From: an uncultured Bacteroides sp.
GTDB taxonomy: Bacteria; Bacteroidota; Bacteroidia; Bacteroidales; Bacteroidaceae
NCBI GenBank assembly: GCA_900557355.1
Contig: USSR01000050.1
Span: forward strand, 1 to 18,163
Direction: 5' to 3'
Length of the DNA: 18,163 bases
The position numbers and the translations under genes were made by a program. Below, in pieces: positions 8,949 through 15,447 of the stretch. Within the stretch, counting starts at the first letter, position 1. Each line of letters starts with the position of its first letter. The notes below the pieces were generated by a model, which had not been told where the DNA came from, did no database searches, and saw only the letters and a program-made list of their open reading frames with translations.

Positions 8949-8984
8949 AATGATTTATTTATGAGTTTGCTGTATATACTCGTA

Positions 8985-8992
8985 CAAAAGTA
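8985..8992 (-). promoter_or_regulatory. -7 element of the epimerase promoter
   Basis: TACTTTTG on the minus strand is an exact match to the Bacteroides TAnnTTTG element. A start 5-8 bp downstream would give a leader of about 30 nt to the ATG at 8948. No clear -33 element was seen. Confidence 0.5.
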
Positions 8993-9053
8993 GCTAAAAA
9001 GGACGATAATAGGGCTTAAATACGGCTAAAAAACAGTCTTGTATCATAATTGA

Positions 9054-9108
9054 TATTCTTTGTAACAAAATTGTTATCCCGTTGTCGTGGTATTCGCTTC
9101 CTTTGCAA
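9054..9108 (+). promoter_or_regulatory. Importer-fructokinase promoter with candidate HTCS operator
   Basis: The core TTTGTAACAAAATT at 9059-9072 agrees with the susC/GH32 core TATGAAACATAAAT at 10 of 14 positions. It is also followed after exactly 29 bp by TTTGCAA (9102-9108). The -7 element is TTCCTTTG at 9098-9105, identical to that of GH32. The spacer ends ATTnnnTT before the -7 box in all three promoters. Identity of the regulator is inferred. Confidence 0.55.
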
Positions 9109-9125
9109 CGTGCTTTCCCGAGCAA
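9096..9125. promoter_or_regulatory. 30-bp promoter/leader element with TGCTTTCCCGAGCA dyad, importer copy
   Basis: This is the second copy of the 30-bp element at 6048-6077, differing only by C instead of A at 9109. The dyad TGCT-ttcccg-AGCA lies at 9111-9124, and the importer ATG follows 29 bp later. Confidence 0.6.
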
Positions 9126-9153
9126 GAAATACTTAAATTAATACCATACAACC

Positions 9154-10332
9154 ATGAAATCAAATTCTTCGTTATCCAAGCTCTTCCCGGTGATGCTTTG
9201 TTTCTTCGCCATGGGATTTGTTGATCTGGTAGGCATTGCCTCCAACTATGTAAAAGCTGATTTAGGTCTGACGGATTCTCAGGCTAACATCTTTCCCTCG
9301 CTGGTTTTCTTCTGGTTTTTGATCTTTTCCGTACCGACAGGTATGTTGATGAATCGTATCGGACAGAAAAAGACGGTACTTCTTAGTTTGCTGGTGACTT
9401 TTGCTTCTTTATTATTACCTGTTTTCGGCGATAGTTATACGCTTATGCTGATTTCTTTCTCTTTATTAGGTATCGGCAACGCGCTTATGCAGACTTCACT
9501 GAATCCGTTACTTTCCAATATTGTCAGAGGTGACCGACTGGCAAGTAGTCTAACCTTTGGACAGTTTGTGAAAGCGATAGCCTCGTTTCTTGCACCTTAC
9601 ATTGCTATGTGGGGAGCTACGCAGGCCATTCCATCCTTTGGTCTGGGCTGGCGGGTGCTATTCCCTATTTATATGGTTATTGCTGTAATTGCTGTTTTAC
9701 TGTTAGGGCAGACACAGATCGCTGAAGAAAAAGAAGAAGGCAAACCTTCTACATTTAGTCAGTGTTTAGCTCTATTGGGCAAACCGTTTATTCTGCTTTC
9801 TTTCATCGGCATTATGTGTCATGTAGGAATTGATGTGGGTACGAATACTACTGCACCTAAGATTTTAATGGAACGCTTGGGCATGGGATTGGATGATGCT
9901 GCGTTTGCTATCAGCCTTTATTTTATATTCCGTACGGCAGGTTGCTTTACAGGTTCTTTCATTTTGAGAAAGATGAATGCCAAATCGTTCTTTGCTATCA
10001 GTAGTTTTATGATGTTATTGGCAATGATAGGGCTTTTTGTTTTTCATTCAAAAACATCTATTTATATTTGTATTGCATTGATAGGTTATGGTAACTCAAA
10101 TATATTCTCGATTGTCTTTTCGCAGGCATTGCTGTATATGCCCGGCAAGAAGAATGAAGTTTCCGGTCTGATGATTATGGGCCTTTTTGGTGGAACTGTG
10201 TTTCCATTGGCAATGGGACTGGCAAGTGATGCAGTAGGACAAAGCGGTGCAGTAGTGGTAATGACAGTCGGTGTACTTTATCTGCTGTATTACACATTGA
10301 AAATCAATAAGACAATTACTCATGCGTCATAA
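9154..10332 (+). CDS. MFS sugar importer, FucP/GluP type (probable fructose permease)
   Basis: This 392-residue protein is a major facilitator with about twelve hydrophobic segments spread over its length. It matches the FucP/GluP sugar:proton symporter group in its opening pattern (FFAMGFVDLVGIASNYVK at about 17-34), in the GMLMNRIGQKK loop after the second membrane segment and in the internal GIGNALMQTSLNPLL string. It would carry a monosaccharide, most likely fructose released by GH32, across the inner membrane. It is the counterpart of BT1758 in the B. thetaiotaomicron fructan locus. The fructokinase gene follows after 35 bp on the same strand, so the two are one operon. The promoter carries the shared core, TTTGCAA and dyad. 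Fructose as substrate rests on this context. Confidence 0.9.
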   Translation: MKSNSSLSKLFPVMLCFFAMGFVDLVGIASNYVKADLGLTDSQANIFPSLVFFWFLIFSVPTGMLMNRIGQKKTVLLSLLVTFASLLLPVFGDSYTLMLISFSLLGIGNALMQTSLNPLLSNIVRGDRLASSLTFGQFVKAIASFLAPYIAMWGATQAIPSFGLGWRVLFPIYMVIAVIAVLLLGQTQIAEEKEEGKPSTFSQCLALLGKPFILLSFIGIMCHVGIDVGTNTTAPKILMERLGMGLDDAAFAISLYFIFRTAGCFTGSFILRKMNAKSFFAISSFMMLLAMIGLFVFHSKTSIYICIALIGYGNSNIFSIVFSQALLYMPGKKNEVSGLMIMGLFGGTVFPLAMGLASDAVGQSGAVVVMTVGVLYLLYYTLKINKTITHAS

Positions 10333-10355
10333 ATCATAAATAGTAAATCATAAAT
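10327..10355 (+). repeat. Three TCATAAAT repeats in the importer-fructokinase gap
   Basis: TCATAAAT occurs at 10327-10334, 10334-10341 and 10348-10355, the first overlapping the importer stop codon. The short AT-rich repeats end 12 bp before the fructokinase ATG. No function is evident. Confidence 0.5.
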
Positions 10356-10367
10356 CTAACAAGTATC

Positions 10368-11255
10368 ATGAATAAAATTATCGTAGGAATGGGTGAAGCA
10401 CTTTGGGAAATGCTGCCCGAAGGAAAGAAAATAGGTGGTGCACCTGCCAATTTTGCTTATCATGTGTCACAGTTTGGTTTTGACAGTCGTGTAGTAAGTG
10501 CTGTAGGGCGTGATGCTGACGGACGGGAAATATTGGATGTTTTTGCTCAAAAGAAACTGACTTGCCAGATAGAGCAGGTGGATTATCCTACGGGTACGGT
10601 ACAGGTTACTCTTGATTCTGTCGGTGTACCTTGTTATGAAATTAAAGAGGGGGTAGCTTGGGACAATATACCTTTTACGGACGATTTGAAACGGCTGGCT
10701 CTTTCTACTCGTGCCGTTTGTTTCGGTTCTCTGGCTCAACGCAGTCCTGTGAGTAGGGCTACTATCCAGTGCTTTTTGGATACGATGCCTGACGGAGAAG
10801 ATCAGATTAAGATTTTCGATATTAATCTTCGCCAGGGATTTTATACGAAGGAGATTCTTTGCGAATCTATGCGTCGTTGCAATATCCTTAAAATCAATGA
10901 TGAGGAATTGGTAACAATCAGCCGCATCTTTGGTTATTCGGGTATCGATTTACAGGATAAATGCTGGATACTTTTGGCTAAATACAATCTGAAGATGCTG
11001 ATTCTGACTTGTGGAACCAATGGTAGCTATGTATTTACCCCGGGCGTAGTATCTTATCAGGACACACCGAAAGTTCCTGTTGCCGATACTGTGGGAGCGG
11101 GTGATTCATTTACTGCTGCTTTCACATCTGCCATACTTAGTGGAAAATCCGTTCCTGAAGCACATAAACTGGCCGTAGAAGTTTCTGCTTATGTTTGTAC
11201 ACAGAGTGGGGCTATGCCGGAATTACCCTATGCTTTTAAGAGCCGGTTAGAGTAA
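10368..11255 (+). CDS. PfkB-family fructokinase
   Basis: This 295-residue cytoplasmic kinase would phosphorylate imported fructose using ATP. Both PfkB family signatures are present: the substrate-side GGAPANFAYH at 23-32 and the ATP/anion-hole motif DTVGAGDSF at 240-248 with the catalytic base Asp246. The opening VGMGEALWEMLPEG (6-19) is the usual fructokinase start. Length is normal for the family. It is the second gene of the importer operon and corresponds to BT1757. Phosphorylation traps fructose in the cell and feeds it to glycolysis. A different sugar kinase specificity within PfkB is possible but unlikely next to GH32 and a fructose-type sensor. Confidence 0.93.
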   Translation: MNKIIVGMGEALWEMLPEGKKIGGAPANFAYHVSQFGFDSRVVSAVGRDADGREILDVFAQKKLTCQIEQVDYPTGTVQVTLDSVGVPCYEIKEGVAWDNIPFTDDLKRLALSTRAVCFGSLAQRSPVSRATIQCFLDTMPDGEDQIKIFDINLRQGFYTKEILCESMRRCNILKINDEELVTISRIFGYSGIDLQDKCWILLAKYNLKMLILTCGTNGSYVFTPGVVSYQDTPKVPVADTVGAGDSFTAAFTSAILSGKSVPEAHKLAVEVSAYVCTQSGAMPELPYAFKSRLE

Positions 11256-11284
11256 GTACCTGAAAGGTTGCAATTAGATTGTTT

Positions 11285-11328
11285 TCTCCTTTGCCATTAC
11301 TATTCTGATATAGTAATGGCAAAGGAGA
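11285..11328. terminator. Strong hairpin between convergent fructokinase and MACPF genes
   Basis: The 19-bp arm at 11285-11303 is perfectly complementary to 11310-11328, with a 6-nt loop. It sits 29 bp after the fructokinase stop and 27 bp beyond the MACPF stop. On the plus strand it is followed by TTCATTTG, a weak T-rich stretch. A bidirectional terminator is the likely role. Confidence 0.75.
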
Positions 11329-11355
11329 TTCATTTGTATGGCAAGTAATTTGATG

Positions 11356-12780
11356 TTATAAGGGCATTGTGTAGCATACAATACCTGTTTTCTTCCAACT
11401 TCCTTCTATTCCATATTCCTGTTTGTCTTCTGTAGTGTAACAATAATCATTTTCGTTTGCTGCTTCGTATAGAGGAATGGCTCCGTCTACGGGTAAAGTA
11501 TATACATATCCCAATTCTTTTTCCAGTTGCCATCCGGTATCGGCTCGTAATGACTCTACGGATAAACGTTGTTTTTGTCCGTTGCTATATAAATACAGAG
11601 GTACAGTATTTGTTCTTTGCTGTTTGTAGATGGAACAAACGGCTCCTTCATATTTTTTGTTGGAGTGCGTTACAATATCTAAATAAGACGTATCGTATGT
11701 GTGATTTTTGCCATTCCAAGCCTGAAGTAACGGAGTTGTAGAGACCGATGATAACTTTTGGTTGGAAATATATTTTTCTATGGCATCTTTCACTTGTTTT
11801 CTTTTGGTGGCATCTTTTATCATATCATAAATAGGAAGGACTTTGTTTTGAGTGATTTTCGTTAAAGTGTAATTTTCTTCATTGAAGGACTTCAACCAGG
11901 TGTTAAGGTCGGCGGTTGTCGGCAGTGAAGGCAATAAGGGGAGATTTCCTCCGTAGAATTCGAAGATAAGTTGTCCTCCTATGCTTTGTGCCACTTCCTC
12001 TTCCCATCCGCCGACACTGCTTCCGGTAGAAAAGCCTTGCTGGGCCATTTTTGTCAAAGCACTGACTAAGGTGATTTTTACAATATCGGTTGCCGATGTC
12101 GCTGTAGGTACTGTTGTCCGGTAAAGTCCTCTGAATCGTGCTCCTATGCAAACATCTATTAAAAAGTGTGTGCCATATTTGTTTATGATATTTTCTGCTG
12201 TCAGACTGGTCACATCATTTTCAAATTCCTGAGTGAGGTATCTGTATTTATATTTTTCTGAGATATAAAACGGTGAGAAGTACCAGCGCTCCGCTGTAAA
12301 AAGCTGTTCGCAGGAGGCAAAAGAATATTGTGAAGAATGGTTGTAGTCAGACTGGAATTCTTTATGCTTGAGAATGGTACCTATGGAGAGAACGTTCTTG
12401 GAGTTTACGTCTTCCAGTATCAGGCTATTGCTAATGTTGGTAAGGAACGCTGTTGCATTTTCTCCGGCGTAGTCTTTGGATTCAGTAGAGGTTGCCTTCA
12501 TACGGGTGAAGTCATATATATCGCTGTTTGCTAACTTATCCAGATCTATAATAGGTGCTTTTATGGCCTCGGGGCTTAAGTTATCAGCGGTAACATCATA
12601 GCCAGCACCAAGAATTTGTTTCATATTGGTCGGATAGGTTTTAAAAACGACTTCCTTGTCAGGAATAGTTTTGAATTCATAGACATCAGAAGTAGTTTCA
12701 TCTTCTGGGCTGAAATCTGAATCTGAGGAACATGCATATAACATGCATATCGAAATGGCAAAATAGAATAGTTTTTTCAT
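11356..12780 (-). CDS. MACPF-domain lipoprotein (pore-forming toxin family)
   Basis: This 474-residue protein carries the membrane attack complex/perforin domain. The family signature is visible as INKYGTHFL at 199-207 (YGTHF 202-206), with a following Gly-rich stretch (GFSTGSSVGGWEEE, then SIGGQ) and a helical end near PIYDMIKDATKRKQVKDAI. The signal peptide ends at Cys17 (LYAC), followed by SSDSD, a surface-export type acidic tail. The C-terminal 80 residues hold two related units (about 393-428 and 435-471), each starting VPLY or IPLY and ending YVYT or VCYT, resembling DUF5648-type repeats that often act as binding modules. Bacteroides MACPF proteins include the secreted antimicrobial proteins BSAP that kill related strains, and others of unknown role such as BT3439. 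This gene is monocistronic with its own -7 box, and its place inside a fructan locus is unusual. Toxic activity is not shown by sequence alone. Confidence 0.9.
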   Translation of the reverse strand: MKKLFYFAISICMLYACSSDSDFSPEDETTSDVYEFKTIPDKEVVFKTYPTNMKQILGAGYDVTADNLSPEAIKAPIIDLDKLANSDIYDFTRMKATSTESKDYAGENATAFLTNISNSLILEDVNSKNVLSIGTILKHKEFQSDYNHSSQYSFASCEQLFTAERWYFSPFYISEKYKYRYLTQEFENDVTSLTAENIINKYGTHFLIDVCIGARFRGLYRTTVPTATSATDIVKITLVSALTKMAQQGFSTGSSVGGWEEEVAQSIGGQLIFEFYGGNLPLLPSLPTTADLNTWLKSFNEENYTLTKITQNKVLPIYDMIKDATKRKQVKDAIEKYISNQKLSSVSTTPLLQAWNGKNHTYDTSYLDIVTHSNKKYEGAVCSIYKQQRTNTVPLYLYSNGQKQRLSVESLRADTGWQLEKELGYVYTLPVDGAIPLYEAANENDYCYTTEDKQEYGIEGSWKKTGIVCYTMPL

Positions 12781-12819
12781 AAAACAATAGTTTTCCAGTT
12801 GTTATCTTGTATATGTTGA

Positions 12820-12827
12820 CAAAAGTA
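12820..12827 (-). promoter_or_regulatory. -7 element of the MACPF gene
   Basis: TACTTTTG on the minus strand matches TAnnTTTG exactly and lies in the same GCTACTTTTGT context as the epimerase promoter. It would give a leader of roughly 33 nt before the ATG at 12780. Confidence 0.5.
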
Positions 12828-12839
12828 GCAGAAGTATTT

Positions 12840-12866
12840 GAAAAGGCAATGGGTACACGCCTTTTC
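12840..12866. repeat. 8-bp inverted repeat upstream of the MACPF promoter
   Basis: GAAAAGGC (12840-12847) and GCCTTTTC (12859-12866) flank an 11-nt loop, followed on the plus strand by TTTAAG. It sits about 12 bp upstream of the MACPF -7 box, overlapping the -33 position, so an operator or a weak hairpin are both possible. Confidence 0.4.
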
Positions 12867-13043
12867 TTTAAGAAAAAGTGTCTTGTCTTATATTATAAAC
12901 GAATTTACATCGCTGACAAAGTTCCTATACCTACTTTTCAAAACAATCTCTTATCTTAACCTTATTCTTTACTACGCTCCAATGATTATAAATAGTTTGT
13001 GGTGAATAGAATAGGAGGGCGACTTTAGATATGAGTGACAACT

Positions 13044-13078
13044 ATTTGCATCTGTTTACGCTGGAATTCAGTGCAAAT
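13044..13078. promoter_or_regulatory. ATTTGCA-N21-TGCAAAT dyad upstream of the alpha-galactosidase promoter
   Basis: ATTTGCA at 13044-13050 and TGCAAAT at 13072-13078 are perfect inverted copies 28 bp apart start to start. They end 24 bp before the -7 box, where an activator would bind. The assignment is by position only. Confidence 0.35.
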
Positions 13079-13102
13079 CTTTCATTCTAATTTTAATTAA
13101 TA

Positions 13103-13110
13103 TATTTTTG
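13103..13110 (+). promoter_or_regulatory. -7 element of the alpha-galactosidase gene
   Basis: TATTTTTG matches TAnnTTTG exactly. It leaves only 21 bp to the chosen ATG at 13132, so the leader would be short, about 15 nt. Confidence 0.45.
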
Positions 13111-13131
13111 TAACTAAATTGATTGTATACC

Positions 13132-15321
13132 ATGAAAAAATTACTTGTAACCCTTTTTGCATGCGCTACTTTATTGTATACTCATGCAGCGGAAAACAAA
13201 GCGATCCGCATTTCTACGGACAATACTGATCTGGTGCTTCAAGTAGGCGATAATGGTCGTCTATATCAAACTTATTTAGGTGAAAAGCTACTGCATGAAC
13301 AGGATTTGAATAATTTTAGCTGGAGTATTCATGCAGGTGCCGATGGTAGTGTAAGTCGGCGTGGTTGGGAAGTATATAGTGGTTCAGGTAATGAAGATTA
13401 TTTTGAACCGGCCATTGCTATTACTCATAACGATGGTAATCCGTCCACTATTCTGTATTATGTTTCTTCTTCCTCTAAGGCGGTTGACGGTGGTACGGAG
13501 ACTGTGATCAATCTGCGTGACGACAAGTATCCGGTAGATGTCACTCTGCATTATGTGGCTTATCCGAAGGAAAACGTTATAAAGATCTGGAGCGAAATCA
13601 TACATCAGGAGAAGAAACCTGTAATGCTTTCGACCTATGCCTCTACCATGCTTTATTTCAATAATTCAGCTTATTACCTGACTGAGTTTAGTAGTGACTG
13701 GGCGAAGGAAGCACAAATGAGCAGCCAACAGTTACAGTTCGGCAAGAAAGTGATCGATACGAAGTTGGGGAGTCGTGCCGCTATGCATACGCATCCTTTC
13801 TTTGAAGTAGGACTGGATCAACCGGTCAGAGAAGATCAGGGAAGCGTATTGATGGGTACATTGGGCTGGACCGGTAATTTCCGTTTCACTTTTGAGGTAG
13901 ACAATGTAGGAAACCTTCGCGTAATCCCTGGCATCAATCCTTATGCTTCGAACTATAAGTTGAAACCGAATGAAGTGTTTACTACCCCTGAATTTATCTT
14001 CACTTTAAGCTATGACGGTGCAGGGAAAGGTAGCCGGAATCTCCATGAGTGGGCACGTAACTATAGTTTGAAAGATGGCAAAGGTAGTCGTCTGACTCTT
14101 CTGAATAACTGGGAAAATACAGGCTTTAACTTTAATCAGGAGATACTGGCTGAATTAATGAAGGAAGCCAAATATCTGGGTGTAGATATGTTCTTATTGG
14201 ACGACGGGTGGTTTGCGAACAAATATCCCCGTAAAAATGATCATGCAGGTTTGGGAGACTGGGATGTGAATCATAATAAATTGCCCGGCGGTATTCCGGC
14301 TCTGGTGAAAGCTGCTAAAGATGCAGATGTGAAGTTTGGTATCTGGATTGAGCCTGAAATGGTGAATCCAAAGAGTGAACTCTTCGAGAAACATCCGGAT
14401 TGGGCGATCATGCTACCTAATCGTGCTACGTATTATTATCGTAACCAGTTGGTACTGGATCTCAGCAACCCCAAAGTGCAGGACCATGTATATGGTGTTG
14501 TAGAGAACATTATGAAAGAAAACCCCGATGTTGCTTTCTTCAAATGGGATTGCAACAGTCCCATTACCAATATTTATTCCCCATATTTGAAGAATAAGCA
14601 GGGACAGTTGTATATTGATCATGTCCGCGGTATCTATAATGTTCTGAAACGTGTGAAAGCTACCTATCCTGATGTCCCGATGATGCTTTGCTCCGGTGGC
14701 GGTGCGCGTTGCGATTACGAAGCATTGAAGTACTTCACGGAATTCTGGTGCAGTGACAATACCGATCCGGTGGAACGTGCCTATATTCAATGGGGCTTCT
14801 CCCAGTTCTTTCCAGTAAAGGCTATGGATGCTCATGTGACGAGTTGGAACAAGGCGACTTCCATAAAGTTCCGTACCGACGTGGCCTCCATGTGCAAACT
14901 TGGTTTCGATATTGGTCTGAAAGAACTTACTGCCGATGAACTGACTTATTGCCAGACAGCGGTAGCCAACTGGAAACGTCTCCAAAACGCTATAATGGAC
15001 GGTGACCAGTATCGTTTGGTTTCTCCGTACGAAGGGAATCATATGGCGCTGAACTATGTAAGCAAAGATACAAACAAGGCGGTTCTGTTTGCTTATGACA
15101 TTCATCCGCGCTTTCAGGAAAAACTGTTGGCGGTGAAATTGCAAGGTTTGGACCCGAATAAACAGTATAAAGTGGAAGAAATCAACCTGATGCCTGCTGC
15201 AAGTTCCGGATTGGCAGCTAATGGAAAAGTATATTCCGGTGATTATCTGATGAAAGTCGGTCTGGATGTATTTGGTTTAGGACAAACTCAAAGCCGTGTT
15301 ATTGAACTGACTGCTCAATAA
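13132..15321 (+). CDS. GH36 alpha-galactosidase, secreted/periplasmic
   Basis: This 729-residue enzyme removes alpha-linked galactose from oligosaccharides such as raffinose or melibiose. The ATG at 13132 is chosen over the in-frame TTG at 13123 because it starts a clean signal peptide (MKKLLVTLFACATLLYTHAA) with no lipobox, which suggests soluble periplasmic location. After an N-terminal beta-sandwich, the TIM barrel carries LLDDGWF, WDVNHNKLPGG and GIWIEPEMV. It has the GH36 nucleophile Asp473 in FFKWDCN and the acid/base Asp542 in WCSDNTDP, preceded by SGGGARCDYEAL. A C-terminal beta domain follows from about 640. Length fits the family. The gene has its own promoter and no visible copy of the fructan promoter module. 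Its position beside GH32 and fructokinase genes suggests joint use of raffinose-family sugars, but this is inference. Confidence 0.94.
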   Translation: MKKLLVTLFACATLLYTHAAENKAIRISTDNTDLVLQVGDNGRLYQTYLGEKLLHEQDLNNFSWSIHAGADGSVSRRGWEVYSGSGNEDYFEPAIAITHNDGNPSTILYYVSSSSKAVDGGTETVINLRDDKYPVDVTLHYVAYPKENVIKIWSEIIHQEKKPVMLSTYASTMLYFNNSAYYLTEFSSDWAKEAQMSSQQLQFGKKVIDTKLGSRAAMHTHPFFEVGLDQPVREDQGSVLMGTLGWTGNFRFTFEVDNVGNLRVIPGINPYASNYKLKPNEVFTTPEFIFTLSYDGAGKGSRNLHEWARNYSLKDGKGSRLTLLNNWENTGFNFNQEILAELMKEAKYLGVDMFLLDDGWFANKYPRKNDHAGLGDWDVNHNKLPGGIPALVKAAKDADVKFGIWIEPEMVNPKSELFEKHPDWAIMLPNRATYYYRNQLVLDLSNPKVQDHVYGVVENIMKENPDVAFFKWDCNSPITNIYSPYLKNKQGQLYIDHVRGIYNVLKRVKATYPDVPMMLCSGGGARCDYEALKYFTEFWCSDNTDPVERAYIQWGFSQFFPVKAMDAHVTSWNKATSIKFRTDVASMCKLGFDIGLKELTADELTYCQTAVANWKRLQNAIMDGDQYRLVSPYEGNHMALNYVSKDTNKAVLFAYDIHPRFQEKLLAVKLQGLDPNKQYKVEEINLMPAASSGLAANGKVYSGDYLMKVGLDVFGLGQTQSRVIELTAQ

Positions 15322-15359
15322 CAGGCGGCTGACGGCGTTTTTCTTTCATTATCTTGATT

Positions 15360-15376
15360 TGCACTGTCATAGTGCA
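15360..15376. promoter_or_regulatory. Palindrome TGCACT-N5-AGTGCA, distal copy
   Basis: Arms TGCACT (15360-15365) and AGTGCA (15371-15376) flank gtcat. Its centre is 32 bp, about three helical turns, from the centre of the next copy. It resembles a paired operator for a dimeric regulator of unknown identity. Confidence 0.55.
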
Positions 15377-15384
15377 GAATATTC

Positions 15385-15415
15385 AATAAATTGCACTGTT
15401 ATAGTGCAATTTATT
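15385..15415. promoter_or_regulatory. Palindrome with 13-bp arms, proximal copy
   Basis: The inner arms TTGCACT (15391-15397) and AGTGCAA (15403-15409) are perfect and extend outward to 13 bp (15385-15397 against 15403-15415) around gttat. It abuts the patatin -7 box and covers the -33 region, as a repressor site would. A terminator for the upstream alpha-galactosidase gene is an alternative, but only a short mixed T/A stretch follows. Confidence 0.6.
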
Positions 15416-15417
15416 TA

Positions 15418-15425
15418 TATATTTG
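15418..15425 (+). promoter_or_regulatory. -7 element of the patatin-HTCS unit
   Basis: TATATTTG matches TAnnTTTG exactly, immediately after the proximal palindrome. The patatin ATG lies 22 bp further on. Confidence 0.5.
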
Positions 15426-15447
15426 CGATACTAATACCCTAAAAAAT

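Larger units (their letters stand above)
12781..13131. other. 351-bp divergent intergenic region between MACPF and alpha-galactosidase
   Basis: This stretch holds the MACPF promoter on the left (12820-12827), an 8-bp inverted repeat at 12840-12866, and the alpha-galactosidase promoter on the right (13103-13110) with a 7-bp dyad upstream. No convincing gene was found. The shared 14-bp core with TTTGCAA seen at the three fructan promoters is not present in that arrangement. Confidence 0.7.

Noticed and set aside
13031..13090. A 19-codon micro-ORF preceded by GGAGGG at 13014-13019, possible leader peptide
   Set aside because: It lies upstream of the exact -7 element at 13103-13110 and so would not be on the alpha-galactosidase transcript; no regulatory residue bias is visible.
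13107..13120. TTTGTAACTAAATT before the alpha-galactosidase gene, one mismatch from the importer promoter core
   Set aside because: It overlaps the -7 box and lies 11 bp before the ATG; position 29 bp downstream is inside the coding region and has no TTTGCAA, so the module architecture is absent.
13123..13131. TTG start three codons upstream for the alpha-galactosidase
   Set aside because: The ATG at 13132 begins a standard MKK signal peptide, and a TTG start is not needed.
14413..15144. Long antisense open frame (243 codons) opposite the alpha-galactosidase gene
   Set aside because: It overlaps a gene with intact catalytic motifs, has no recognisable domain, and looks like a codon-usage shadow.
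15391..15447. TTG start and 19-residue extension for the patatin-like gene
   Set aside because: The extension would be read from inside the palindrome and across the -7 element; the ATG at 15448 directly precedes the conserved patatin N-terminus.
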